A stretch of 35,848 bases of DNA, taken from positions 1 to 35,848 of the forward strand of contig NCEV01000056.1 of NCBI GenBank assembly GCA_002280875.1, written 5' to 3'. This document shows positions 26,081 through 34,640 of the stretch, one piece after another. The first letter of the stretch is position 1, and each line of letters starts with the position of its first letter. The notes beneath the pieces were generated by a model, which was given only the letters and a program-made list of their open reading frames with translations, did no database searches and was not told the origin of the DNA. The DNA comes from Caulobacter sp. 32-67-35 (lineage in GTDB: Bacteria; Pseudomonadota; Alphaproteobacteria; Caulobacterales; Caulobacteraceae). The translations under genes were made by a program, and so were the position numbers.

Positions 26081-27529
26081 TCAACCCAACCCGAACGTCG
26101 GCGGCGGCAGGCTCAGCCGCGCGTCGGCAACGGCCTCGCCGCGGAAGAACCGCACGAGCAGCCCCTGCACATCGGGGTGGGCCTCGAAGACATTGTGGCC
26201 GGCGTTCTCGACGATCACTCGGGATTTGCGGGTGAACTGGGCGGCCACCTCGTCCTGCTCGGACATCGGCGTGCGGCCGTCCAGCGTGCCCGCGATCAAC
26301 AGAGCCGGATGGTCGATGCGCAACGGCGCCCGGAAGTTCTCGCCCAGATCAACCCCAGGAACCACGCCCAGCAGCTGAGGCATCGGGAAGTTCAGCGCCT
26401 CGCCCAGCACGGCGGTCTTGGCCTCGCGCCGCACCAGGGCCAGTCGGGCGGGCGAGATCCCCGACGCCAGATCCGTGGCCTCGGGCATGCCGGCGACGCC
26501 GGGAATGTTGGCGAATTCGCCCATGAACGGCGTCAGCACCTCTGTCCTGCCCGCATCGAGCGCCAGATAGAGTCGCGGCAGCATGACCAGGGTCTGCGGA
26601 TTGGCGATCAGCCCGCCGGCCATCAGCTGAAGGGCGAAGCCGCCCAGCTTCAGCTCGACCGGCGCGCCGTTCAGCATCGCAGGCATCTTGACCGGCGCAG
26701 CCTCCATCCTGGCATGCACCCGCCGCATCAGGGCCGGCAGGTCGGGGATCGCGGCGCGGATGGCGGGATCGGCGGCCAGCAGGCCGTCCACCTGCTGCAG
26801 GAGGGCGTCAACCGCCGCCGGCCGCTTCACGGTCTGGTCCTGGCCCTCAAGACTGGCCAGGGCCACGCGGTTCACCCGGTCGCCGTGCCGCTTGAGCATG
26901 CTCAGCGCCAGGTGCGTGCCGTAGCTGATGCCCCACAGATCGACCTTCTCCGCGCCCAGGTGACGCCGCAGGTCGTCGATGTCATCGGCGTTCTGTTCGG
27001 TATTGTAGCCGGTCATGGCCACGCCGGCCCTGGTCCAGTCGGCCCAGGCGCTCTTGAAGTCCTCGCGGAAATAGGCGGTCAGCCCGGCCTGGGTAAGCTC
27101 TGGCAACGGGCGCGTCGAGACCGGTCGCTCAGGGATGTGGTTGGACAGGCCCGTACCGCGCTGGTCGAAGGCGATGACGTCGGCCACCTCGCGCAGGGCC
27201 ATCATGATCGGAAACCGCGGTCCGGCCAGCGCACGGGTCGCCGTGCCGCCCGGTCCGCCAGCCAGATAGATGATCGGCGGCCCCGGCCTGGCCGCCGTCG
27301 AGGCGAACCGCACATAGCTCAGCCGGATCTTCCGGGACTTGGGATCGCGGCGATCCTCCGGGACCTCGAAGAAGCCGCGTTCGGCGTCGGTGTCCTGGCC
27401 CTTCCAGCCCTTGAAGCGGAATGGCCCGGCCTGTGATATCGGCGCGGCAGGCTGTGCGAGCGCCAGACCAGGAAGGACGAGGCCGACGGCGGCAAGGACG
27501 GCGCGGCGATTGAGTGAGGCATGGGTCAT
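26081..27529 (-). CDS. Exported alpha/beta hydrolase (S33/TAP-like peptidase family)
   Basis: The 482-residue protein starts at ATG 27529 (the frame stays open to GTG 27565 with no SD). NRRAVLAAVGLVLPGLALA looks like a twin-arginine or Sec signal. The fold is an alpha/beta hydrolase: IIYLAGGPGGTAT gives the oxyanion HGGPG-like loop, DVIAFDQRGTGLS the typical proline iminopeptidase motif, and LWGISYGTHLALS the GxSxG nucleophile. The acid Asp is in IAGTLDGRTP and the His in VENAGHNVF. A large cap domain separates strand and acid. Relatives are tripeptidyl or prolyl aminopeptidases of the TAP C-terminal type acting outside the cytoplasm. The substrate is unknown. It is divergent from the LytTR gene. 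Confidence 0.88.
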   Translation of the reverse strand: MTHASLNRRAVLAAVGLVLPGLALAQPAAPISQAGPFRFKGWKGQDTDAERGFFEVPEDRRDPKSRKIRLSYVRFASTAARPGPPIIYLAGGPGGTATRALAGPRFPIMMALREVADVIAFDQRGTGLSNHIPERPVSTRPLPELTQAGLTAYFREDFKSAWADWTRAGVAMTGYNTEQNADDIDDLRRHLGAEKVDLWGISYGTHLALSMLKRHGDRVNRVALASLEGQDQTVKRPAAVDALLQQVDGLLAADPAIRAAIPDLPALMRRVHARMEAAPVKMPAMLNGAPVELKLGGFALQLMAGGLIANPQTLVMLPRLYLALDAGRTEVLTPFMGEFANIPGVAGMPEATDLASGISPARLALVRREAKTAVLGEALNFPMPQLLGVVPGVDLGENFRAPLRIDHPALLIAGTLDGRTPMSEQDEVAAQFTRKSRVIVENAGHNVFEAHPDVQGLLVRFFRGEAVADARLSLPPPTFGLG

Positions 27530-27640
27530 GGCGACAACAGAGCCGGCCGGCACGTCGCTCGCCACGCCGGTTCGGTCAACGGCGTCCCCTCATCGGCGAA
27601 CGGTGGCGCGCCCCGGCGAACGGCGCCTTAAGGTGAAGGC

Positions 27641-29062
27641 ATGTGGCGCATCCTGATCCTTGCCGTCGTCCTGACCGGCCTTTCGACCCTGGCGCGGGCC
27701 AAGGACATGGCCTGGGAGGCCTGCCGCGGCGCGCAGGGTCCAGCGGGCCCTGTACTGAACGACTGCCGGCCGGTGCGGGACTTCGTCGACCCGCAGGGTC
27801 GCGACCTTTGGATCCGCTCCACGATCAGGACGCCCGGCGACACACGGCCCCGCGCGCTCTATGTGGCCGGCGTCGCGTCGTCACAGGCCTGGTTCAACGG
27901 CCAGAGCCTGGGCGCCAATGGCCGCCCCGGGGCCACCGCGCTTGAAGAGGTTCCCGGACGCTATCAGGTGGTGTTTCCCATCCGAGAGACTCTTTGGCGA
28001 GCCGGCGGCAACCGGCTGGTGCTGCGCCTGTCGTCGTTCCACGGCGGCCTGCGCTTTGCCCGCCCGATGAGCGCCATGGTCGTCCTGCCCTATCCCTATC
28101 CGCAACGCACCGCCCTGCTGGCGGTCACCTTCGTGACTGCGGGCGCCCTGCTGGCGGCGGCGTTCGGCTTCGGCGTGATCCACGCCCTGCGGCGCACCCT
28201 GTCGAGCCTGTTGCTGGCCGGCATGGCCGGGGTTGCGGCCCTGCAGGCCGTCGTCGAGAGCCTGAGGCCGCTGTTCGACTATCCCTATCCGTTCCACGCC
28301 TGGCGGATGAGCGCCATCTGGGCCCTGGCGGCCGCTTTTGCGATCCTGCTGGTGGTCTCCGTCGCCAGCCGGTTCCTGCCCAGGGCGCGCGGTCTGATGA
28401 CCGGACTGGCCCTCGGCGTGGTCGGCGCCACGGTGCTGTTGCCGGGCTTCGATATCAAGACGGCCTGGGCGTTGATCCTGGGTGTCGCACTCGCCGTGCC
28501 GCCCGCCGCAGCGGGCGTGCGCCTGCAGGTTCCCGGCGCGCGACTGACCCTGGCCTATCTGGGGCTGTTCCTCGCCGTGGCGCTGGGCTTTCCTGAGTGG
28601 CTGGCCGACTTCTCCTTTTTCCTGCTCGCCGCCAGTCTGGTGCTGCCGCTGCTGATGGTCGAGGTGGTGCGGCTGGGCCGCGACGACCGCAGCCGCGAGG
28701 CCGCCCTGACCCAGGCCGTCAGCCGTCCGGATCGCCTGACCGTCGCCTCGGCGCGCGGCGTCGAGCTGGCGCCGATAAAGGAGATTCTGGCCGTGGTGGG
28801 GGCCGACGACTATGTCGAACTAAGGCTGGTCGGCGGCCGCAGCCTGTTGCACGCCGCGCGCCTGGACGGTCTGTCCAGCCAGCTTCCGGAGAACTTCCTG
28901 CGCGTCCACCGCTCGGTGATCGCCAACCTGGCGCACGTCCAGCGGCTGGAGCGGGACGGCGACCGCTGGCGGCTGCATCTGAGCGAGGGCGCGCCCCTGC
29001 CCGTCAGCCGCTCACGCCAGCCGGCCCTGCGCGAAGCTCTGGAAGACCCTGGAAGACCCTAG
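27641..29062 (+). CDS. Membrane-bound LytTR transcription regulator with a beta-sandwich sensor
   Basis: The 473-residue protein has a signal peptide (MWRILILAVVLTGLSTLARA) and an extracytoplasmic domain (~21-155) reading like a jelly-roll sugar-binding fold (LYVAGVASSQAWFNGQSLGANG, NRLVLRLSSF). About seven membrane segments follow (~165-350), a 7TMR-DISM-type layout. The cytoplasmic end is a LytTR DNA-binding domain (~370-465): EILAVVGADDYVELRLVGG, then FLRVHRSVIANLAHVQRLE. It would bind DNA while anchored in the membrane, linking an outside ligand to transcription. AAGGTGAAG precedes the ATG. The gene ends in two tandem copies of a 10-base unit (29041-29060), and its TAG stop overlaps the prfC stop on the other strand. 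Confidence 0.87.
   Translation: MWRILILAVVLTGLSTLARAKDMAWEACRGAQGPAGPVLNDCRPVRDFVDPQGRDLWIRSTIRTPGDTRPRALYVAGVASSQAWFNGQSLGANGRPGATALEEVPGRYQVVFPIRETLWRAGGNRLVLRLSSFHGGLRFARPMSAMVVLPYPYPQRTALLAVTFVTAGALLAAAFGFGVIHALRRTLSSLLLAGMAGVAALQAVVESLRPLFDYPYPFHAWRMSAIWALAAAFAILLVVSVASRFLPRARGLMTGLALGVVGATVLLPGFDIKTAWALILGVALAVPPAAAGVRLQVPGARLTLAYLGLFLAVALGFPEWLADFSFFLLAASLVLPLLMVEVVRLGRDDRSREAALTQAVSRPDRLTVASARGVELAPIKEILAVVGADDYVELRLVGGRSLLHAARLDGLSSQLPENFLRVHRSVIANLAHVQRLERDGDRWRLHLSEGAPLPVSRSRQPALREALEDPGRP
29041..29060. repeat. Exact 10-base tandem duplication at the 3' end of the LytTR gene
   Basis: GGAAGACCCT occurs twice in a row, immediately before the shared CTAG stop. A 10-base unit changes the frame, so the duplication decides the last residues of the LytTR protein (EDPGRP). 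Confidence 0.9.
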
Positions 29063-30530
29063 CCCCGCTCGCGCGTCCGCTCGAACCGCACCTTGGGGAA
29101 GCGTTCGGCCACATAGCCGATCTCCCAGGACGACTTGCCCAGGAACACCGGCTGGTCGTCGATGTCGGTGGCCATGGCCGTCTTGTGCTTGTCCTGGAAG
29201 TCCTCGACGTCGGCGCGGGCGCCGCTGATCCAGCGGGCCTCGGCATAGGGGGAGGGCTCGAAGATCACGTCCAGGGCATATTCGCCGCCCAGCCGGTCGG
29301 CCATGACCTCGAACTGAAGCTGGCCCACGGCGCCGACGATGAAGTCGGAGCTGCCCAGCATGGGGCGGAACAGCTGGGTGACGCCTTCCTCGGCCAGGCC
29401 TTCCAGCGCCTTCTTCAGGTGCTTGGCCTTCAGCGGATCCTTGACCCGCACGCGGCGCAGGATTTCCGGGGCGAAGTTGGGCAGGCCGGCAAAGCGCAGC
29501 AGTCCGCTTTCCGACAGGCTGTCGCCCACCCGCAGCACGCCATGGTTGGGAATGCCGATCACGTCGCCGGCATAGGCGTCCTCGGCCAGTTCGCGGTCTG
29601 ACGCAAAGAACATCACCGGCGCATTGACGCTCATCGACTTGCCGGTGTTCTGGGCCTTCAGCTTCATGCCGCGCGTGAACCGGCCGCTGGTCAGGCGCAG
29701 GAAGGCGATCCGGTCGCGGTGATTGGGGTCCATATTGGCCTGGACCTTGAAGACGAAGCCCGAGACCTCGCTGTCGCCGGGCGCGACATGGGTCTCGGCT
29801 TGGCGGCCTCCGACACCAGCATCGCGCCCTCCTCCACCTCGGCCAGTTCCTCGGGGTCGAGATACTGCACGATGGCGTTGGACTTCAGCGACACAGGCGC
29901 GGGGTGGCCCTCATCGTCGGTAGAGCTTTTCTTGGCGTAGGGGATGAAGGTCTGCTTGCGCAGGTCGAGCATGCCCTTGAACCGCCCGCCCGAGCCCGCA
30001 GGCCAGAACAGCGGCGCGGGGTCGAGGGCCAGCTTGGACGACACCTCATCCAGCAGCTCGAACGGGTCCTGGGCCTCGCGGTCCATCTTGTTGATGAAGG
30101 TGATAATCGGGATGTCGCGCAGGCGGCACACCTCGAACAGCTTCAGGGTCTGGGGCTCGATGCCCTTGGCGGCGTCCAGCACCATAATCGCCGCGTCGGC
30201 GGCCGTCAGGGTGCGGTAGGTGTCTTCCGAGAAGTCTTCGTGGCCCGGCGTGTCGAGCAGGTTGAACATCAGACCGTCGTGGTCGAACGTCATCACCGAG
30301 GCCGAGACCGAGATCCCGCGCTCGCGCTCGATCTTCATCCAGTCCGACTGGGTGCGGCGGGTCTGGCCCCGCGCGCGCACCGCGCCGGCCGCGCGGATCG
30401 CGCCCCCGGCCAGCAGCAGGTTTTCCGTCAGGGTCGTCTTGCCGGCGTCAGGGTGGCTGATGATGGCGAAGGTGCGCCGACGGGCGGCCTGAAAGGCTGG
30501 GGACGTGGGGGCTGCAGGGGAAGTGCTCAT
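29059..30530 (-). pseudogene. prfC: Peptide chain release factor 3, frameshifted with an internal loss
   Basis: RF3 is the GTPase that recycles RF1/RF2 from the ribosome. The N-part (ATG 30530) has the P-loop HPDAGKTT (26-33), switch [13 protein letters not shown] and NKMD (147-150), and reads normally to about residue 243 ([12 protein letters not shown]). It then goes out of frame. The C-part, open in another frame from about 29799 to 29059 (~246 residues), starts [24 protein letters not shown] and is otherwise normal. The two halves give about 490 residues where E. coli RF3 has 529. The stretch between them in the family, with the G5-like FGSAL/FGTAL motif, is missing, so one deletion of about 45 codons, not a multiple of three, explains both defects. 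The junction lies near 29797-29805. The product should be inactive unless this is an assembly error. Confidence 0.85.
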
Positions 30531-30683
30531 CCGGGGGAACTATCCCTCCGCATCGTTTTTGTCACCTTCGGCCTTCTTGCCCGCGACCAAAATACCCCTA
30601 GGCGAGCCATGGAAATGGAAGCATGCTCACCTTGTCATGAACGCGACGCCCTTGAGAGCGCCGCGCATGTCGAGGAAACGAAC

Positions 30684-30815
30684 ATGGCTCTCTGGGACGA
30701 ACCCCGCGGTTCAAGCGGCCCGCGCGCCGAAGGCAGCGCGCTTTGCATGATAGTCACCCTTGGCGGTCTGGTCGCCGCGGCGGTGGCCCTGAAGTGGCTT
30801 ATTGCGCTGATCTAG
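30684..30815 (+). CDS. Small single-pass membrane protein (43 residues)
   Basis: The ATG at 30684 has AGGAAA seven bases before it. The protein starts MALWDEPRGSSGPRAEGSAL and ends with one hydrophobic helix (CMIVTLGGLVAAAVALKWLIALI). There are 153 bases between it and the divergent prfC start. The long open frame that contains it starts inside prfC on the other strand and is not real. No family is recognised; the clean SD and the membrane helix support it. Confidence 0.55.
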   Translation: MALWDEPRGSSGPRAEGSALCMIVTLGGLVAAAVALKWLIALI

Positions 30816-30825
30816 AGCGGCCCGA

Positions 30826-31206
30826 TCAGGCCGCGAGGCGACGCCAGACCTGGCGGTCGGCCTCGACATTGGTCAGCGACCCGGCCTTCTGGCGCGTCAG
30901 CAGCGCGCCCATCACTTCGAGTCCGATCTGGGCGTATCGCACCTGAACCAGCTCGACCAGGCAGCCACGGCCCGGCGCGATAAACAGCGCGGCATTGATA
31001 TCTGGCGCCTTTGAGACAATCAGCGAGGCCAGACGCATGGCGCGCTCGGGATCCTTGGTGTGCAGCAGCGGCTCTTGCGCATACAGCTCCCGCCCCAGCT
31101 CGCTCACATAGTTCAGCGACAGTTTGGCGAAACGATCGCGCGCCACCGGCGGCGCGAGCTCGCCCGCGTCAAAGCTGAAAACGACATCGTTCATCAGGAA
31201 GAGCAT
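30826..31206 (-). CDS. Conserved hypothetical protein, 126 residues
   Basis: The cytoplasmic protein starts MLFLMNDVVFSFDAGEL, with a second possible ATG four codons in. The middle is helical (LSLNYVSELGRELYAQEPLL, RAMRLASLIVSKAPDINAAL). The C-part reads FIAPGRGCLVELVQVRYAQIGLEVMGAL, and the end is basic. I recognise no family. No SD is obvious for either start. It lies ten bases past the stop of the small membrane protein, convergent with it. Codon use and composition match the surroundings. The leader (31207-31348) holds a GANTC site (GAATC) and a lone TTAACG half-site; I see nothing firmer there. Confidence 0.68.
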   Translation of the reverse strand: MLFLMNDVVFSFDAGELAPPVARDRFAKLSLNYVSELGRELYAQEPLLHTKDPERAMRLASLIVSKAPDINAALFIAPGRGCLVELVQVRYAQIGLEVMGALLTRQKAGSLTNVEADRQVWRRLAA

Positions 31207-31348
31207 GGCGACGCTGGGGGAATCTCTGGAGGCGACTGACTGCGCAGAGATTGCCGCGATGAGCTTTAAGTCCGGTGTAAGAGCGCGGTTAACGGAGCGT
31301 AGAAGTAGAGCTTTTCACGGCAGACTCGCGGCTCGGTAGGCGCTGAAC

Positions 31349-31678
31349 CTAGTCCTCGACCGCCTCGGTCAGGAAGTGGCGGCCGTCGCGGTCCTCGATC
31401 TCGATCACCCAGATGTCAGGGTCGATGCGCGCCGCGCGCTGCGCATAGGCGTCCAGATCCGGCTCGAAATCCGACTTGGTCGGCTGCATCCAGAAGCGTT
31501 CGCCATCGCCGCGCGTCGCCTCGGCGAACAGACGGGCCCGGTTCTCGCGGCGGTCGACAGCCTTGACCAGCACGGCGCCGGCCTTGGCGTCGCCCTTGCG
31601 CGCCACCGTGGCGAAGGCGCCCCCCAGTTCGGCGCGGCGGATCAACGCGCTGACCCAGATATCCGTCGACAGAAGCAT
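31349..31678 (-). CDS. DUF1491 family protein
   Basis: The 109-residue cytoplasmic protein fits DUF1491, a family found in alphaproteobacteria. It has the opening DIWVSALIRRAELGGAFATV, the strand GAVLVKAVDRRENRARLF, a variable loop, then FWMQPTK, and the ending ARIDPDIWVIEIEDRDGRHFL. The function is unknown. ATG 31678 stands 72 bases from the start of the divergent exported protein gene. Confidence 0.8.
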   Translation of the reverse strand: MLLSTDIWVSALIRRAELGGAFATVARKGDAKAGAVLVKAVDRRENRARLFAEATRGDGERFWMQPTKSDFEPDLDAYAQRAARIDPDIWVIEIEDRDGRHFLTEAVED

Positions 31679-31750
31679 GCTAACCGAACCGCAACCACGA
31701 GCGCCCTAGGATGGCCCCTCAAGGGACGCAGCATACGAGAAACGACGCTG

Positions 31751-32635
31751 ATGAAGTACCGCAAAGGTCAAGCGGCGCGATGGATGGGGCTGCTGGCCGG
31801 CGCGGCGTGCGCAATGTCGCCAGGCGTTCTGTTCGCCGCCAACGCCGCCGACCAACTGTATGAGCGCACCCTGATGACGGCTGCCGATAGCCGCTGCAGG
31901 CTGTTTGCGCCCAATATCGGTTCGGCCCTCGACGCAGCCCGCGCCCAGGCGCGCGGCGCGACGTTGCGCTCGGGCGCCACCCAGGCCCAGGTCGAGGCGC
32001 TGGAAAACCGCGCGCGCTCCAGGGCCGCCAGCACGGGGTGCGGATCCAGGGACCTGACCACCGCGGCCGATCGCGTGCGCGGGGCCTTCGAGGCCTATGC
32101 CACCCTGCAGAAGATGACCTATCCGGGCGACGTCGCCGCCTGGCAGGCTGAGCGCGCTGTCTCGGCGACCATCCCGCTGTGGCGGCTGTCCCAGCCCAGC
32201 AGCTTTGGCGCTGACCGGCTGATTTTCGGCCTCGCCGGCCGCGCCAAGGCCCTGATCGCCGTCGTCACCTTCGCTGACGGCGCCCAGCCCTATGCGGCCC
32301 GCGTGGTGATGCGCGACCCGGCCCGCACCCAAGGCCCCTATATCGACGCGCGCGGCGGGCGCAGCCTGTCGGCCAAGGTCGCGCCCCGCTCGGCCAGCCA
32401 GGTCTTCAACGCCGAGGCTCGCGAGCAGGCCTCGGTGAGCCTGCTGCCAACCGGCGCCAAGACCGGGATCGGCTACCGCTTCCCGATCATCGCTGCCGAC
32501 GCCATCTCCCGGCTGGATCCGCGAGAGGCGGTGACCATCGAATTCAGCTTCGCCGGTCGCGGCGGCAGGGACGTCGTGCGCAAGGCCTATGTCGAGGTCG
32601 GGGATTTCGCGGCGGGGCGGGCGTTCTTGCGTTAG
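31751..32635 (+). CDS. Exported hypothetical protein, 294 residues
   Basis: The start is ATG 31751; the longer frame would run through the DUF1491 gene. A signal peptide (KGQAARWMGLLAGAACAMSPGVLFAANA) is followed by a helical part (~35-125, two Cys in SRCRLF and STGCGSRDL) and a beta-rich C-half (~140-290, LIFGLAGRAKALIAVVTFADG, VTIEFSFAGRGG). I recognise no family. A periplasmic or surface site is likely. A strong stem-loop follows its stop, so it is probably a single-gene unit. Confidence 0.78.
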   Translation: MKYRKGQAARWMGLLAGAACAMSPGVLFAANAADQLYERTLMTAADSRCRLFAPNIGSALDAARAQARGATLRSGATQAQVEALENRARSRAASTGCGSRDLTTAADRVRGAFEAYATLQKMTYPGDVAAWQAERAVSATIPLWRLSQPSSFGADRLIFGLAGRAKALIAVVTFADGAQPYAARVVMRDPARTQGPYIDARGGRSLSAKVAPRSASQVFNAEAREQASVSLLPTGAKTGIGYRFPIIAADAISRLDPREAVTIEFSFAGRGGRDVVRKAYVEVGDFAAGRAFLR

Positions 32636-32639
32636 CGGC

Positions 32640-32692
32640 TAGAGCCCTTTCCGACCTGATTGTTTCATCAGGGTCGGGCGAAAAGGGCTCTA
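32640..32692. terminator. Long REP-like stem-loop between the exported protein gene and divJ
   Basis: The outer arms TAGAGCCCTTT / AAAGGGCTCTA pair perfectly over 11 bases, and the inner CCGACCTGA / TCAGGGTCGG pair with one bulge. On the plus strand AATCAAAAG follows. It lies between convergent gene ends at 32635 and 32732 and can act both ways. Its form is that of a dispersed alphaproteobacterial palindrome. A sequence of similar style, TAGAGCATTTTTCGATCCGAT at about 32704-32724, looks like one arm of a second such element. Confidence 0.6.
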
Positions 32693-32731
32693 AATCAAAA
32701 GTTTAGAGCATTTTTCGATCCGATAACCGTT

Positions 32732-34444
32732 TCACACTTCCGGCGGAACGGGGGCGGCGTCCGGCTCGGCCAGCGGCTCGGACGGCGGGGGCGGCGCCTT
32801 CAGCGGGGCCAGCAGTACCGGCAGGCGCACCGAGACGCTGGTGCCGGCGCCCATGCGGCTTTCGATATGCATCTCGCCGCCGTGCAGCTTGGCGAAGGCG
32901 CGCACCAGAGACAGGCCCAGCCCCGTGCCCATGGCGCGCTGGTCGGCGCCGCCGGCCTGTTCGTAGGGACGGCCCAGGCGTTCCAGGTCTTCGGGGCTGA
33001 TGCCGACGCCGGTGTCGGCGACGACGATCTCCAGAACGCCGTCATAACCATCAGCCGTGACCGTGACCTGGCCGCCGCGCGGGGTGAACTTCAGGGCGTT
33101 GGAGATCAGGTTCAGGACGATCTGCTTCAGCGCGCGACGATCGGCGTCGACCTCCAGGTCGTTGGGCGGCAGCACGCCGCGCAACTGCACCCCCGCGCTA
33201 TCGGCCTGAACGCGCATCAGCCGCATGGCCGCCGTCATCGCCTCGCGAGCATCGAACACCCCGCGCGAAAGCTCGAAGCGCTCGGCCTCTATCTTGGACA
33301 TGTCCAGAACGTCGTTGATCAGGTCCAGCAGGTGACCGCCGCTCTCATGGATCAGCTCGGCATATTCGCCGTAGCGGTCGGTCAGGGGGCCAAACATCCG
33401 CGAGCGCATGATGTCGGAAAAGCCCATGATGGCGTTCAGCGGCGTGCGCAGTTCGTGGCTCATATTGGCCAGGAAGCGGGCGCGGCCGGCGGCCAGGGCC
33501 TCGGCGTCGGCGCGGGCGCGATCCAGAGCGGTTTCACGGTTTCGCTCGACGGTGACATCGCGCAGCAAGCCTACCAGCAAGACGGGCGAGGCGCGGTGCA
33601 GGTCCAGGGCGACAATGCGGTCAACGCCAAGGGCGGGGCTGAAGGTCAGGCTGACATGACCCTCGCGGAAAGCCTGGGCGATGGCTCCGCCGACCTTCTG
33701 GCGGTCGTTGGGCGCGGCGGCGCCGGCCAGGCCGCGATTGACGATATCGGCGACGGTGACGCCCGGCGGGGGCGCGCCGCGCACGGCGGTGACCTGGCCC
33801 CTCGTGGTCACGGCGATGGCCAGTTGGGGCAGGCCGTCCAGCATCACGTCCAGCGAAGCCATCTCGGCGCTATGGCGCACATCGCGTGCGCCGAACCGGC
33901 GATGGCCAATCAGTAGGCCCGAAGCCAGGCCAAGCCCGGTTGTGGTCAGGGCCAGGAAGCCCAGAATGAAGGCCAGAGCGCCTGTGGGCGCGGCCGGAGC
34001 CAGTCCCGAAAGCTGGGTCAGGGCCGCCACGCAGCCGCCGATCAGCGACAGGGCGGCGCCCTCGGCGAGGCGGCGCGGCGAGACCAGGGTCGAGGCGGCG
34101 GCGACCGGCGCCAGGCACCAGGCGGCCATGGCCCCCGACACCCCGCCCGTCAGTATGGCTGCGACACATCCGCCCACGGCCCACAAAACCAGCAGGATTG
34201 ACTGTACGTGGTCGTCCTCGCGCAGGTTTTCGCCTGAAAGCGGTAGAGACAGCAGCGCCGGCGCGGCGCCCGCCAGGAACGCCGCCCAGACGGGCCAGCT
34301 GAACTCGCCCGGCAGAAACGCTGTCGCGAAAGCCGCCATGCCGATGGCCGCCAGCCAGCCCATACGCCATACGCGTGCTGGGTTTAGCCCCTGCGCGGGG
34401 CGCACGGGCGGCTTGAACGGGTCCGGTAGCAGTTCGAATTCCAA
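32732..34444 (-). CDS. divJ: Sensor histidine kinase DivJ
   Basis: DivJ is the polar kinase for DivK and PleD in Caulobacter. The 570-residue protein has five to six membrane segments in the first 182 residues and a PAS-like region (~195-300). The DHp domain has His330 in [20 protein letters not shown]. The full ATPase domain has LNLISNALKFTP, DTGVGI, RPYEQ and GTGLGLSLV. The tail is Pro-rich (PPPPSEPLAEPDAAPVPPEV). The length and the 'LTDRYGEYAELIHESGGHLL' text fit the DivJ I know (597 residues, His338). The start is TTG 34444 with a weak GAAAGAAG upstream. All kinase boxes are present, in contrast to the PleC gene at 12196. It is divergent from another kinase gene, as recalled for Caulobacter. 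Confidence 0.93.
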   Translation of the reverse strand: MEFELLPDPFKPPVRPAQGLNPARVWRMGWLAAIGMAAFATAFLPGEFSWPVWAAFLAGAAPALLSLPLSGENLREDDHVQSILLVLWAVGGCVAAILTGGVSGAMAAWCLAPVAAASTLVSPRRLAEGAALSLIGGCVAALTQLSGLAPAAPTGALAFILGFLALTTTGLGLASGLLIGHRRFGARDVRHSAEMASLDVMLDGLPQLAIAVTTRGQVTAVRGAPPPGVTVADIVNRGLAGAAAPNDRQKVGGAIAQAFREGHVSLTFSPALGVDRIVALDLHRASPVLLVGLLRDVTVERNRETALDRARADAEALAAGRARFLANMSHELRTPLNAIMGFSDIMRSRMFGPLTDRYGEYAELIHESGGHLLDLINDVLDMSKIEAERFELSRGVFDAREAMTAAMRLMRVQADSAGVQLRGVLPPNDLEVDADRRALKQIVLNLISNALKFTPRGGQVTVTADGYDGVLEIVVADTGVGISPEDLERLGRPYEQAGGADQRAMGTGLGLSLVRAFAKLHGGEMHIESRMGAGTSVSVRLPVLLAPLKAPPPPSEPLAEPDAAPVPPEV

Positions 34445-34640
34445 ACCGGGCGACTTCTTTCAATGCAACGCCGAGGAGCGCTGTCGCCAAACCTTAACGC
34501 GCCTGAGCCCATCCCTCCAGACCACTCAATCGGCGAGCGATCATTCCTGGTGACGACCTGTGGACGGAAACGGATTCGTAAGCGCCTTGGGAGCAAGGTC
34601 CAGGCTGCACGAATGCGGACAGAATGTCCCGGAGCCTATC

